From JAWXCB01 sp034440455 (GTDB taxonomy: Bacteria; Bacteroidota; Bacteroidia; Chitinophagales; CAIOSU01): a stretch of DNA of 54,414 nucleotides. The translations under genes and the position numbers were made by a program. A model generated the notes under the pieces. That model was not told where the DNA came from, ran no database searches, and was given only the letters and a program-made list of their open reading frames with translations. Below, piece after piece: positions 1 to 9,211 of the stretch (the stretch's first letter is position 1; every line of letters begins with the position of its first letter). The DNA lies in contig JAWXCB010000021.1 of the NCBI GenBank assembly GCA_034440455.1, forward strand, positions 1-54,414, written 5' to 3'.

Positions 1-1374
1 ATAAAGGAAAGTAAGCGTTCCGTTTCCGTTGTCAATCGTGCTGTCAATGCCATTTCCATTTTGACCATCTTGTCCGTTGAGTCCATCTAATCCGGGAATT
101 CCTTGCGAGCCTTGAGCACCATCAATACCATTTGCACCAGCGGAACCTTGCGCTCCGGCTGGTCCTGTGAGATTTGCAGTTGTAAAAGTTGAGCCATCAG
201 AATAAAGAAAAGTAAGTGTTCCATTTCCGTTGTCAATGGTAGTGTCAATTCCATTTCCATCTTGTCCGTTCAGACCGTCTAATCCGGGAATTCCTTGCGG
301 ACCTTGCGTGCCATCAATTCCATCTATACCGTTTGTGCCATCCACGCCATTCGCACCCGTAGGACCTTGCGGACCTGTCAAATCAGAAGTAGTGAAGTAA
401 GATCCATCTGTGTAGAGAAAAGTGAGAGTGCCATTTCCGTTGTCAATCGTGCTATCAATTCCGTTTCCTGTGTTTGAGGGTAGTGTAATTGTTATTGAAC
501 TGTTGGTTAACGAAAGTTGATTTCCGTTGAGCGACAAATCCTGAATTTCATTCAGTGGATTGGCATCCGCATCATTGAGCAAATCGGTTAAATCAACCGT
601 GCCTCCATTTTGCAAAGTAAGGATATGTGTTGTCGGATTGTAGGATAAAACCTGACTATCGGTGTTATCAAGAAAAGGCGTGAGGTCAATGGAGTTACCA
701 CTTGTGATACTGAGTTGATTGTTGATGATAGCGAGGTTTTGGTCATTCGTTTCGTCCGTGCTTGCCGCCCATTCAGTTCCATTCCATTTTAAAATTTGAT
801 TGATAACCGGAGCAGCAGTATTCACATCCGCGAGGTCATTCAACACATTGTCTGACAAATCATCTGTTTCTTCAGTAATTGTTGTATTGAAATTTGCTCC
901 CGATTCTGTAATAGTAAGTTGATTTGAATTCGGGTCAAATTGCACACTGGAAATTGTCGCACCTCCCGAACCTCCACCGTTGCCTGCATAGAGCGCATAG
1001 GGAACAGAAAGCAATTCAGAGATTCCCATTAATTGAAAATTCAAACCGCCAACCGGGTCAAATTCAATTTGCAGCCACTTATTTCCGGTTGCCCATGGAA
1101 TATTGCTGAATGTTCCCGTGGGATTGATTCCCTGCCCGATGCTCACGTTAAACAACCCGAATTGATTTGTGCCTGATTTATGAATTTCAGAAAATACATT
1201 TAACCCTCCCTGCGCACTGTCAAGAATTGTAACCCGCACAGTAATTTGTTGATTAGCAAGTATGCTCCCGCCTTCATTGCGTGCGATTGCCTGATACTTT
1301 ATTCCTTGCGGAACCTGACCGAAAAGCGTTACTGCGCTCAGAATAAAAATGACGAGAGAATTAAAAATTTTCAT
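1..1374 (-). CDS. Collagen-like repeat surface protein (partial, runs off left edge)
   Basis: The reading frame opens at an ATG at 1374 and stays open for 458 codons to the window edge, so the C-terminus is missing. It starts with a signal peptide (MKIFNSLVIFILSAVTLFGQ) followed by the VPQGIKYQAIARNEGG head typical of Bacteroidota secreted proteins. A region of about 230 residues rich in N, D, T and L follows, then tandem units of 67 and 70 residues. Each unit pairs a 'GNGIDSTIDNGNGTLTFLY' block with a Gly-X-Y run (TGPQGPTGANG, then GPQGIPGLDGLNGQDG). The Gly-X-Y stretches should form a collagen-like triple helix. The likely role is an exported fibrous surface or adhesin-type protein, which is inference. 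A T9SS sorting tail may lie outside the window. No partner gene is visible. Confidence 0.85.
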   Translation of the reverse strand, partial: MKIFNSLVIFILSAVTLFGQVPQGIKYQAIARNEGGSILANQQITVRVTILDSAQGGLNVFSEIHKSGTNQFGLFNVSIGQGINPTGTFSNIPWATGNKWLQIEFDPVGGLNFQLMGISELLSVPYALYAGNGGGSGGATISSVQFDPNSNQLTITESGANFNTTITEETDDLSDNVLNDLADVNTAAPVINQILKWNGTEWAASTDETNDQNLAIINNQLSITSGNSIDLTPFLDNTDSQVLSYNPTTHILTLQNGGTVDLTDLLNDADANPLNEIQDLSLNGNQLSLTNSSITITLPSNTGNGIDSTIDNGNGTLTFLYTDGSYFTTSDLTGPQGPTGANGVDGTNGIDGIDGTQGPQGIPGLDGLNGQDGNGIDTTIDNGNGTLTFLYSDGSTFTTANLTGPAGAQGSAGANGIDGAQGSQGIPGLDGLNGQDGQNGNGIDSTIDNGNGTLTFLY

Positions 1375-1564
1375 TTGGGTGGGATTGTGGGCAAAAAACA
1401 AGCACTAAGATAGTAAAATAAGAAAGGCTCAAAGTAATAACTAATGGTTGCATAGTAAACTGACAGTTCAGTGTTAAACTTGATTTTATAGTTAAATTTC
1501 CATGTATTTCGCACGGCATTTTAACGGGAAATAACCCCGATAATCTTAAATCTCAGAATGAACT

Positions 1565-1572
1565 TAACTTTG
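1565..1572 (+). promoter_or_regulatory. Bacteroidota-type -7 promoter element for mnmA
   Basis: TAACTTTG matches the Bacteroidota consensus TAnnTTTG and lies 30 bases before the GTG start of mnmA. No convincing -33 TTTG box is seen at the expected distance, so confidence is moderate. Confidence 0.45.
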
Positions 1573-1602
1573 GTTCTTGTTTAAAAATTAATCAGCTAAG
1601 TA

Positions 1603-2709
1603 GTGACAGCCTCAAAGGGAAAAGTTTTAGTCGCCATGAGCGGTGGAATTGACAGCACCGTTGCTGCAATTCTTTTGCATAAGCAGGGTTATGAGTTGGT
1701 GGGCATCACCATGAAAACGTGGGACTATGCGAATTCAGGCGGCACAAAAAAAGAAACCGGATGCTGTAGCCTTGATTCCATTAACGATGCGCGGCAGGTT
1801 GCTGTTGACTTGGGATTTCCGCATTATATCATTGACATCCGCAGCGAGTTTGGCGATTATGTAATTGACAATTTCGTGGATGAATATCTTGCGGGGCGCA
1901 CACCGAACCCTTGTGTGCTTTGCAACACGCACATCAAGTGGGAATCGCTTTTGCGCAGAGCAGATGCGATGGGTTGTCAATATATCGCCACCGGGCATTA
2001 TGCCCAATTAAGAAAAGAGAATGACCGCTATGTGATTTCACGCGGGCTTGATGAAGACAAAGACCAGTCTTATGTATTGTGGGGCGTGAGCCAGCAATGC
2101 CTGAGCCGCACGATTTTTCCGCTTGCAGGATTGCGGAAAAAAGAAATACGCAAGATGGCGGAAGATTGGGGTTACAAAGAACTTGCGAAGAAAAGTGAGA
2201 GCTATGAAATCTGCTTTGTGCCTGACAATGATTATCGTGGATTTTTAAAACGGAAGGTGAAGAATTTAGAGGACAACGTAAGGGGTGGAAATTTCGTAAA
2301 CAGGGCAGGTGAAGTTCTTGGACAACATGATGGCTACCCGTTTTATACGATAGGGCAGAGACGCGGACTTGGTGTGGCAACAGGGGAGCCGATGTACGTG
2401 ACGGAGATTGTCGCAGCGACAAATACCGTAGTGCTTGGCTACGAAGACGAATTGAAGCGCAACGGAATGTACGTGGGCAAGATGAACATGGTGAAGTATG
2501 CCGCAATACCCGAAGGGACTGAAGCGCTCACGATGATACGTTCGAATGATGCAGGTGCGATGAGCATCATTTACAAGGAGGAAAATCGTTTGCGGGTGGA
2601 GTTCAATTCAAAAGTGCGCGCGATAGCCCCCGGGCAATCGGCAGTGTTTTATGAAGGAAATGATGTGCTGGGCGGTGGAATTATTCAATCAAGTTTCGAG
2701 TTAAATTAA
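1603..2709 (+). CDS. mnmA: tRNA-specific 2-thiouridylase MnmA
   Basis: This enzyme makes 2-thiouridine at the wobble position (U34) of tRNAs for Lys, Glu and Gln, taking sulfur from a persulfide relay and activating the base with ATP. The protein has 368 residues, the normal family length. The PP-loop ATP motif SGGIDST is at residues 13-19. Two catalytic cysteines are visible: Cys107 in NPCVLCN and Cys205 in SYEICFV, matching the E. coli Cys102/Cys199 pair. ATGHYA and GQRRGLG motifs are also present. The start is a GTG (1603). No upstream ATG is in frame, and an internal ATG would cut into the PP-loop strand. A lipoprotein gene follows 4 bases after the stop codon. Confidence 0.95.
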   Translation: MTASKGKVLVAMSGGIDSTVAAILLHKQGYELVGITMKTWDYANSGGTKKETGCCSLDSINDARQVAVDLGFPHYIIDIRSEFGDYVIDNFVDEYLAGRTPNPCVLCNTHIKWESLLRRADAMGCQYIATGHYAQLRKENDRYVISRGLDEDKDQSYVLWGVSQQCLSRTIFPLAGLRKKEIRKMAEDWGYKELAKKSESYEICFVPDNDYRGFLKRKVKNLEDNVRGGNFVNRAGEVLGQHDGYPFYTIGQRRGLGVATGEPMYVTEIVAATNTVVLGYEDELKRNGMYVGKMNMVKYAAIPEGTEALTMIRSNDAGAMSIIYKEENRLRVEFNSKVRAIAPGQSAVFYEGNDVLGGGIIQSSFELN

Positions 2710-2713
2710 TTGT

Positions 2714-3436
2714 ATGATAAAAGCTTTTTCAGAAACCCCTGTGTTTGTTGCGCTTGCTTTTTGCATGGCAATCTTTTCTTCGTGTGAAAAAACGGAAGAT
2801 GTCGTACTTGATTTCAAATATGAATACTATCCCAACCAAATCGGGCACTTTGTGATTTATGATGTGGACTCGATTGTGTTTGATGATTTCACGGAAACCT
2901 CTGACACGTTTCAGTATCAAAAAAAATACGTTGTAGATTCTTCGTTCATTGACGGAAGCGGACGCGAGGCATTTAAACTTTTAAGGTATCACAGGGCGGA
3001 TTCTTCGCAAGGATGGGTGTTGAGCGATGTGTGGTCATTAGTGATTACAACTACTACGCTGGAGGTGAACGAGGAAAACCAGCGCTTTGTAAAATTGTTA
3101 TTTCCCCCAAAGGAAGATCAGGCTTGGATGGGAAATCAATACGTTGATATTATAGATGCGAATTGGTATCTGGAAGATTGGGAATATACCAACACAACGG
3201 TGGATGTTTCGGAAACAATCAACGGAATGCAGTTTGATTCAACGATTACTGTAACACAGCAGGATTATGAAAGTTTAATTGAGAAAGTAAACTCCGTGGA
3301 GAAGTATGCAAAGAATGTAGGGATGGTTTACAAATATTTTTTAGCTCTCGAGAAAAACGGTGACATCACGCGCCCTTGGACAAATCCTGAAAGCGGATTC
3401 ATTCTCACCATGACAATTAATAGCTACGGGAACTGA
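2714..3436 (+). CDS. Putative lipoprotein of unknown function
   Basis: This 240-residue protein has a hydrophobic N-terminus ending in a lipobox-like IFSSC (Cys at residue 24), which suggests a lipid-anchored envelope protein. The rest is acidic and rich in beta-strand patterns (YYPNQIGHFVIYDVDSIVF), like many uncharacterised Bacteroidota outer-membrane-associated lipoproteins. I recognise no catalytic motif. It starts 4 bases after mnmA and is probably cotranscribed with it, although the functions look unrelated. It is followed by about 105 bases of GT-rich low-complexity spacer before the subtilase gene. Confidence 0.75.
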   Translation: MIKAFSETPVFVALAFCMAIFSSCEKTEDVVLDFKYEYYPNQIGHFVIYDVDSIVFDDFTETSDTFQYQKKYVVDSSFIDGSGREAFKLLRYHRADSSQGWVLSDVWSLVITTTTLEVNEENQRFVKLLFPPKEDQAWMGNQYVDIIDANWYLEDWEYTNTTVDVSETINGMQFDSTITVTQQDYESLIEKVNSVEKYAKNVGMVYKYFLALEKNGDITRPWTNPESGFILTMTINSYGN

Positions 3437-3542
3437 GGAGCGTGTGTTGAGTGTGGTGTGTGGAGAATTGTGTGTTGAGGGAGGAGTGTTGAGTGTTGTG
3501 TAATTTTATTTATCTCCTTGATTTGGAATAATCATCACCAAC

Positions 3543-5231
3543 ATGCATCGTTTGTTTTTTTTCTTTTTGATTCTCATTCCCTCTGAAACTTTTGCGCAAG
3601 ATTCAATTGTAACCACAAGAGTTTATCACAAATTCTGGATTCAGTTTTCAGACAAAAACAATAATCCATTCTCCGTTGAGCGTCCGTATGAATTTCTTTC
3701 TCAGAAATCAATAGACAGAAGGAGTCGCCAGAATATTTCTATCCAAGAATCCGATTTACCCGTTACGCCTTCGTATGTCAGCAGCGTAAAAAATACAGGC
3801 GCAAAGATTCTGATAAAGTCAAAATGGATGAATGGTGTATGTGTGGAAACTACTGACTCAGCGATACTTGAGCAAATTGATTCGCTTCCCTTTGTAAGTT
3901 TTATTGAAGCTGTCGCAGCATACTCGCGATACGACACGATTGATTCATCAGGCATTGAATCTTACCCGATGATTAGCTCACCCGTGCTTACTTCAAATCT
4001 TGCTTTTGATGAAGAGTTGTACGGAAACGGGTTCAACCAAATCAACATGATGAATGGCGAATATCTGCACGAACTGGGTTTCCGCGGAGATGGAATGACA
4101 GTAGCTGTGCTTGATGCGGGATTTTTTCGGGTGAATACAATTTCCGCTTTTGACAGCCTTTGGTTGAACGACAGAATTCTCGGTTACAAAGATTTTGTTG
4201 GAGGACAGGATGACAGTGTTTTCATCGAAAGCACGCACGGTATGCAGGTGCTCTCAACAATGGCTGCAAACCTTCCCGGTGAATTGGTAGGCACTGCGCC
4301 CGCGGCACATTATTGGCTCATCCGCACAGAAGATGCGCGTTCTGAATTTCGCATCGAAGAATACAACTGGGCGGCAGGTGCAGAATTTGCCGACAGTGCA
4401 GGCGTTGACGTAATCAACTCTTCGTTGGGCTACAGCACGTTCAACGATACCGCGATGAATTATTCTTACGCAACGCTTGACGGCAAGACTGCTGTTGTTA
4501 CTCACGCAGCCGATAAAGCTGTTGAGACGGGAATGATTGTAGTGACCAGCGCAGGAAATAATGGCAACGCTCCCTGGAAATATATCAGCACACCTGCGGA
4601 TGCGAACAATGTAATTGCAGTTGGCGCAGTTGACCCGCAGGAAAACTATGCTTCCTTCAGTTCACAAGGACCTTCCTCTGATGGCAGGGTGAAGCCTGAT
4701 GTTGCTGCGCAGGGAAAGGACGCAGTGTTCGTAAGTCGCAGCGGAAGCCTTACAACCGGAAACGGAACCTCCTTTGCTTCTCCTATCACTGCGGGACTTG
4801 TCACTTGTTTTTGGCAGGCATTTTATGACAAGCCTAACATGGAAATCATTCAACAGATTTTACAAAGCGCTTCTCGTTACACTAATCCTGATGAGTTGTA
4901 CGGGAATGGTATTCCTGATTTTCGTCTTGCATTTTTGAAGATGCAGGAAAAAGAAGGTTCGCCTTACTTCCAAGAGATGTTGCCCGTTGCTTATCCCAAT
5001 CCATTTGATGAACAGTTGCATGTGATGCTTTTTGCCGATGATGAAGGCAAGTATTCTGTTGAAATCTTTGATGCGCTCGGCAGAATTATTTCTCGCCAGG
5101 AACAATACCTTGGCGATCTGCGCTTTCACGATTTTGAATTCAAGAATTTAGATGTACTTCAACAGGGCGTCTATTTCGTGCGCACAAGCGGCAAAGGAAG
5201 AACAGATGTGATGCGCGTAGTGAAGTTCTAA
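3543..5231 (+). CDS. Secreted S8 (subtilisin-like) serine peptidase with T9SS sorting domain
   Basis: This is an exported protease of 562 residues. A short signal peptide (ending TFAQ) is followed by a prodomain-like segment. The catalytic triad is visible: Asp191 in VAVLDAGF, His231 in ESTHGMQ and Ser409 in GNGTSFASP, with the oxyanion Asn in SAGNNGN near residue 338. The last 80 or so residues form a type A T9SS sorting domain (AYPNPFDEQ, then LGRIISRQ, then GVYFVRTS and a basic end). The protein should therefore cross the outer membrane by type IX secretion and be released or anchored. The next gene is on the opposite strand, so this gene ends its transcription unit. Physiological substrates cannot be deduced. 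Confidence 0.93.
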   Translation: MHRLFFFFLILIPSETFAQDSIVTTRVYHKFWIQFSDKNNNPFSVERPYEFLSQKSIDRRSRQNISIQESDLPVTPSYVSSVKNTGAKILIKSKWMNGVCVETTDSAILEQIDSLPFVSFIEAVAAYSRYDTIDSSGIESYPMISSPVLTSNLAFDEELYGNGFNQINMMNGEYLHELGFRGDGMTVAVLDAGFFRVNTISAFDSLWLNDRILGYKDFVGGQDDSVFIESTHGMQVLSTMAANLPGELVGTAPAAHYWLIRTEDARSEFRIEEYNWAAGAEFADSAGVDVINSSLGYSTFNDTAMNYSYATLDGKTAVVTHAADKAVETGMIVVTSAGNNGNAPWKYISTPADANNVIAVGAVDPQENYASFSSQGPSSDGRVKPDVAAQGKDAVFVSRSGSLTTGNGTSFASPITAGLVTCFWQAFYDKPNMEIIQQILQSASRYTNPDELYGNGIPDFRLAFLKMQEKEGSPYFQEMLPVAYPNPFDEQLHVMLFADDEGKYSVEIFDALGRIISRQEQYLGDLRFHDFEFKNLDVLQQGVYFVRTSGKGRTDVMRVVKF

Positions 5232-5252
5232 TACCCATCACGCGCTTTAGAA

Positions 5253-5966
5253 TCAAATTCCAAATTGAATTTTAAACTCGGCAGCAGCAAGAACGGTTTC
5301 TTTTTCTCCTGCCAAAGCAACTTCGCCATTCTCTGTGATTAAAATAATTTCATCAGCTAATTCTTCCGTATCGCGATGGTCATGGGTTACATAGACAAGC
5401 GTAATATCGAATTGCTGTTTTAATTCAAGCATGTAATCCATTACAACAGACTTCATCTTGCTGTCAAGATTGGAGAGCGGTTCATCCAGCAACAAAATTT
5501 TGGGTTCCAGAACTAAAGAGCGTGCAAGCGCAACCAACTGCTGTTGCCCTCCCGACAGTTCATGCGGGTAGCGGTCTGCAAGGCTGCGGATATTGAATGT
5601 GTCGAGCATGTCAAACACTTTTTCATCCGCATCATCCGCCTTTTTATTTTTCAATCCCCATGCAATGTTTTTCTGCACGGTGAAATGGGGCCACAATGCA
5701 AGGTCTTGAAAGATTAGTCCGACTTTTCTTTCCGCAGGTGAAATAAAAGCTCCTTCACCCGCAACCAGTTTTTCATTGATGTAAATTTTTCCTTTTGCAG
5801 GAATTTCCAATCCCGCAATCATACGCAGGATAGTTGTCTTGCCGCTGCCCGTGCTTCCGAGCAGGCAGGTGAGTTTGTTTCCTGAAATTTTGAAACTGAG
5901 TTCTTCAAACAGTTTTTTCTTTCCGTAACCAAAAGAGACATTTTCAAAAACTATGCTTGCTTCCAT
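5253..5966 (-). CDS. ABC transporter ATP-binding protein (iron(III)/Fut-type)
   Basis: This is the nucleotide-binding subunit (237 residues) of an importer. Walker A GSTGSGKT is at residues 37-44, the Q-loop in LIFQDLALWPH, the ABC signature LSGGQ at 137-141, Walker B ILLLDEP at 157-163 and the switch His in VTHD. It lacks the long C-terminal regulatory domain of many CUT1/sulfate ATPases. Its start overlaps the 3' end of the permease gene by 16 bases, which points to translational coupling. The neighbouring fused permease and Fe(III)-type binding protein make an iron(III) importer the best assignment. Another small anion or thiamine-type substrate is less likely but not excluded. Confidence 0.88.
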   Translation of the reverse strand: MEASIVFENVSFGYGKKKLFEELSFKISGNKLTCLLGSTGSGKTTILRMIAGLEIPAKGKIYINEKLVAGEGAFISPAERKVGLIFQDLALWPHFTVQKNIAWGLKNKKADDADEKVFDMLDTFNIRSLADRYPHELSGGQQQLVALARSLVLEPKILLLDEPLSNLDSKMKSVVMDYMLELKQQFDITLVYVTHDHRDTEELADEIILITENGEVALAGEKETVLAAAEFKIQFGI

Positions 5967-7570
5967 GATTTGTTTTTCGAAATAAAAGAATAACCCGCAA
6001 ATAACAATGTCAATGCCGCCAGGGTAATCATCAGCGCAACAAATACCATCCCGCTCATCAGTCCTTCAGGCGTACTGTGCATCGCGGTGGCGATTTTAAT
6101 GGGAAGCAGCGAACTGCCGGGTGGATACACCACAATCGTTGTTCCCACTTCGCCAAGGCAAAACACAAAGCTGATAATAAACGCAGCAAAAAATCCTTCC
6201 GCGATGAGCGGGAATAAAATTTTCCCGATGCGTTGCAGTGGACTTGCTCCCGCAAGCATCGCAGATTGCTCTAAGCTGAACGGCACTTTCCCGATAGCGT
6301 GACTCATCACTTTTGAGGCGATGAATGTAAATCTTCCCACGTAGGCAATCACGATAATCAGGAAGGAAGAATAAACAGAATCAAGCACCGGGCGATTGTA
6401 AAATTTGATGAGCGCGATGCCAAATACTGTTGCAGGAATTGCAAATACCACGAGCAGAACTGCATCGAAAAAATGATAGCTTTTTCGTTGTGCGAAGTAA
6501 GCGAACACAAATCCAAGGATACAAATAACACTCGCGCCAATCGCTGCATAAAGCAATGATTCGGGAATCACAGGCAGCAACAAGTCAAGCGCCCGCTTCA
6601 CATAAAATCCAGTTTCACCACCGCCTTCCGTCTCAATAATATTTTGGCGCACCTGTGAAAATTCAGGGGGCGCTTTGAAAGCCTGATATGCTAAACCGAA
6701 AATCGGAAGTAAAATCACAACCACCCAAAACGCAAGCAAAGCAAGCATCACCGGAATGCGAAGCGTCTTGAGTTGAATTTTATTCGTTGGATTTCCTTTC
6801 GTACCAATGCTGAGAAAAGGCGCTTTCATGAAGTAGGAATATTCAAACGCGAGCAGCGCGAGGCAAATTAATAGGAGCAGAGTAGAAGAAGCGATTGCTC
6901 CCGCGTGATTGTAAAATGCCGAAAACTGGATGAAGATGTCTGACGCGAAGGTCGGCACAAGAAAATATGTTGCCACTGCAACTTCAGAGATGGAAAGAAT
7001 GAACACAAGAATAAAAGAAGAAAAAAAAGCTTGTTTTATCAGCGGCACTTCTAATGAAAACAGAACTCGCACCCTGCTTGCCGTCATCAATCCTGCTTCG
7101 ATAATATTACGGTTGATGTTTGTAAAAGCAGCGGCAATAATCAGCATCGGCAAGGGAAAATAACACAAGGAGTGAATGAACAGCACAATCCCGTTTTTAC
7201 CTTGCAGCCCACTGATACCCAGAATGCTAAACACATCTTTCCATGCCACGGCAAAATAATAGGGCGACACGAAAAGCGGAAGCAAAAATGCCAGCTTGAA
7301 AATGGTTGAAAGCGGCACATCCGTTTTGCTGATTATCCAGCCAATGACTCCGCCAATTATTGTTGAGATAGCCGCAATTAAAGCAGCGATAACGCAACTG
7401 TTCCAAAGCAGCAGTAATTTATCTTTCTGAAATACAGCTTCGTAATTTTTAAAAGTGAATTGTCCTTCATTTGAGAAACTACTTAAAAAAGTAAACACGA
7501 GTGGAGCAACCGCGAGTACAAGAAATAAAAAGAGGACAAAGCCGTACAATAATTTACCAGTGAGTTTCAA
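5951..7570 (-). CDS. Iron(III)-type ABC transporter permease (fused two-domain)
   Basis: This is an inner-membrane permease of 539 residues made of two homologous binding-protein-dependent transport domains in one chain, each with about six membrane helices, as in FbpB/SfuB/FutB. EAA-loop-like segments are seen around 'EAGLMTASRVRVLFSLEVPL' in the first half and 'EQSAMLAGASPLQRIGKILF' in the second, both shaped to dock on the ATPase. It overlaps the downstream ATPase gene. Upstream, 28 bases away, is the toxin gene of a toxin-antitoxin pair, beyond which lies the binding-protein gene of the same transporter. Confidence 0.9.
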   Translation of the reverse strand: MKLTGKLLYGFVLFLFLVLAVAPLVFTFLSSFSNEGQFTFKNYEAVFQKDKLLLLWNSCVIAALIAAISTIIGGVIGWIISKTDVPLSTIFKLAFLLPLFVSPYYFAVAWKDVFSILGISGLQGKNGIVLFIHSLCYFPLPMLIIAAAFTNINRNIIEAGLMTASRVRVLFSLEVPLIKQAFFSSFILVFILSISEVAVATYFLVPTFASDIFIQFSAFYNHAGAIASSTLLLLICLALLAFEYSYFMKAPFLSIGTKGNPTNKIQLKTLRIPVMLALLAFWVVVILLPIFGLAYQAFKAPPEFSQVRQNIIETEGGGETGFYVKRALDLLLPVIPESLLYAAIGASVICILGFVFAYFAQRKSYHFFDAVLLVVFAIPATVFGIALIKFYNRPVLDSVYSSFLIIVIAYVGRFTFIASKVMSHAIGKVPFSLEQSAMLAGASPLQRIGKILFPLIAEGFFAAFIISFVFCLGEVGTTIVVYPPGSSLLPIKIATAMHSTPEGLMSGMVFVALMITLAALTLLFAGYSFISKNKSWKQA

Positions 7571-7597
7571 CTGATGAGATTTAGTAAACTAAAAAGA

Positions 7598-7915
7598 TTA
7601 GATGCCCAAAATCTTTTTCAGATTTTCGTTCACTTGTTTCATGGTTTCTAAATCAAGCGAGCCAAGATTTCCGATTACAATTTCTTTATCAAGAGTTGCA
7701 AATTTTGAAAGGACGAATAAAGAAATATTTTTCAGCCCATGATGAACATCGGGATTCAAGAGTATATCCCCGTCTTCCTTCCATTGCGTTTGTGTGGAAA
7801 TAAAAGCAACTGTTACATCTATCTCTGTTGCCGCAAGTATGAGGGCGGAACGATTTTTGCTTCCACTAAGATCATTGAATGGAAAAGGAACAAGGATAAT
7901 GTCGCCCTTTTTCAT
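7598..7915 (-). CDS. Type II toxin, PemK/MazF family
   Basis: This 105-residue protein has the MazF/PemK signature at its N-terminus (KKGDIILVPFPFNDLSGSKN followed by RSALIL). Family members are sequence-specific mRNA endonucleases that stop translation when the antitoxin is lost. It overlaps the upstream antitoxin gene by 4 bases, the usual toxin-antitoxin arrangement. The unusual point is the setting: the pair sits between the binding-protein and permease genes of an iron importer, on the same strand. RNA cleavage specificity cannot be read from sequence. Confidence 0.85.
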   Translation of the reverse strand: MKKGDIILVPFPFNDLSGSKNRSALILAATEIDVTVAFISTQTQWKEDGDILLNPDVHHGLKNISLFVLSKFATLDKEIVIGNLGSLDLETMKQVNENLKKILGI

Positions 7916-8139
7916 TTGTATTTTTCCTTCAGTTCGTTCACAGTGTAGAGGTCTTCCTCATCTTTCAGGTAACTGAAAGTCTTTGATTCGCTTACAATCT
8001 TTTCAATTCCCTTTTGCAGAATTTCTTCCTCATATTTTTTGAAGATGAATTCCACATAGTCTGCCACCTCGCTCACTTTTTCCTGCGGAAGTTTTTCAAG
8101 CGTGGTTAGGGTGCGCTTTATCAGGGATTCTCGTGTCAT
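7912..8139 (-). CDS. Antitoxin partner of the PemK/MazF toxin
   Basis: This small 75-residue protein is rich in Lys and Glu. Its N-terminal part (TLTTLEKLPQEKVSEVADYV) resembles DUF2281-type antitoxins, with a 'LPQEKVSEVADYVEFI' helix, and its charged C-terminal tail probably wraps the toxin. It immediately precedes and overlaps the toxin gene. Like other antitoxins it may repress its own promoter, but I see no classic DNA-binding fold. Assignment rests mainly on position and size. Confidence 0.7.
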   Translation of the reverse strand: MTRESLIKRTLTTLEKLPQEKVSEVADYVEFIFKKYEEEILQKGIEKIVSESKTFSYLKDEEDLYTVNELKEKYK

Positions 8140-8161
8140 TTTCAGTGTTTTAAAATCATTT

Positions 8162-8169
8162 CAAAATTA
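8162..8169 (-). promoter_or_regulatory. -7 element for the toxin-antitoxin pair inside the iron operon
   Basis: On the minus strand this reads TAATTTTG, an exact TAnnTTTG, 22 bases before the antitoxin ATG. It suggests that the toxin-antitoxin pair can be transcribed separately from the upstream binding-protein gene. Confidence 0.4.
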
Positions 8170-8197
8170 AGTTAATAAGACAACTTGGAGATAAGCA

Positions 8198-9211
8198 TTA
8201 CCAGTTTTCAATCCAGTTTTTAATGAACGGTTGAATCGCTTCGAGCTTTTTAGCCGTGATAGTATAATCAATCTGCATCGGACGAATCGTTTCAATAGTA
8301 GGAACATATTCGGGTGTGTTCACGCCAGCCCGCAGCGGAATCTGCGCGCACGAATGCGCCAGTTTCGATTCGGTTTCCTTTTCAAGTAAATATTCAATCA
8401 GCTTTTTTGCGTTTTCTGAATTTGGTGAATTTGCAATGAGGCTTACTGTATTTGGCATAATTAAAGAACCGAGACTATCCTGATCTAAGAAAATCATATC
8501 AACAGGTTCACCGGAAAGAATAGCTCCGAAAGCATCATCCGTATCGGTAAGCCCGCAGGCGATTTCTCCTTTGCTCACTCTGCGCTTCACATCGCCATTG
8601 CTCGACAGCAGTTTCACATCATTTGCTTTCATACTATCCATAAATGTTTGCGCTGCTGAATCGCCCAATGCTTCAAATAAAGATGCGACATGAAAAGTAG
8701 TGGTGCCAAACAGCGGATTTGCAATCGCGACTTTCCCACGAAATTCTTCTTTCGTCAAATCGAAAATAGATTGAGGCGCAGTTTCTTTTGTCAGCAGATT
8801 TTTATTGTAAATCAACACGCGCGACCGCGCTGAAAATCCCACCCAATATCCATCCTTGTCTTTGAATGTTACAGGAATGTCTTTTGCATTTTTGGGAGCA
8901 TATACTGCAAGAATATTTTCCCCCTTCAACACTTCTGTGCGCATCGGGTCGCCACTCCAAAATACATCGCATTTCGGATTGTCTTTTTCCGCAATCAGGC
9001 GATTTAAAATTCCGGTTGACTTTGTTTCTTCGGTGTCGAAAATTTCTTTCACCTTGATTCCGGTCTTCTTTTCAAAATCACGCAGCACCGGCTCGGCATA
9101 CACCTGGTCAACAGTAACATAGAGAACAACTTCGTTGGCAGCAGGAGAACACGATTGGATTAATAAATACAATCCGAAAATGACCGAGAGTGGAATAAGA
9201 TGTTTTCTCAT
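8198..9211 (-). CDS. Iron(III)-type ABC transporter substrate-binding lipoprotein
   Basis: This is an extracellular solute-binding protein of the FbpA/FutA/AfuA type. Motifs include 'VVLYVTVDQVYAEPVLRDFE', 'GIKVKEIFDTEETKSTGI', 'CDVFWSGDPMRTEVLK' and 'ANPLFGTTTFHVASL', all standard in periplasmic Fe(III)-binding proteins. An in-frame ATG exists 27 bases upstream (9238), but the ATG at 9211 gives a clean lipoprotein signal peptide (MRKHLIPLSVIFGLYLLIQSC), so I prefer it. Lipid anchoring on the periplasmic face is expected. The permease and ATPase genes lie further down the same strand, separated from it by the toxin-antitoxin pair. The substrate is inferred from family resemblance. Confidence 0.88.
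   Translation of the reverse strand: MRKHLIPLSVIFGLYLLIQSCSPAANEVVLYVTVDQVYAEPVLRDFEKKTGIKVKEIFDTEETKSTGILNRLIAEKDNPKCDVFWSGDPMRTEVLKGENILAVYAPKNAKDIPVTFKDKDGYWVGFSARSRVLIYNKNLLTKETAPQSIFDLTKEEFRGKVAIANPLFGTTTFHVASLFEALGDSAAQTFMDSMKANDVKLLSSNGDVKRRVSKGEIACGLTDTDDAFGAILSGEPVDMIFLDQDSLGSLIMPNTVSLIANSPNSENAKKLIEYLLEKETESKLAHSCAQIPLRAGVNTPEYVPTIETIRPMQIDYTITAKKLEAIQPFIKNWIENW

Noticed and set aside
1934..2506. Open frame of 190 codons on the minus strand inside mnmA
   Set aside because: It lies fully within the mnmA coding sequence, has no recognised domain and skewed composition, so it is a shadow frame.
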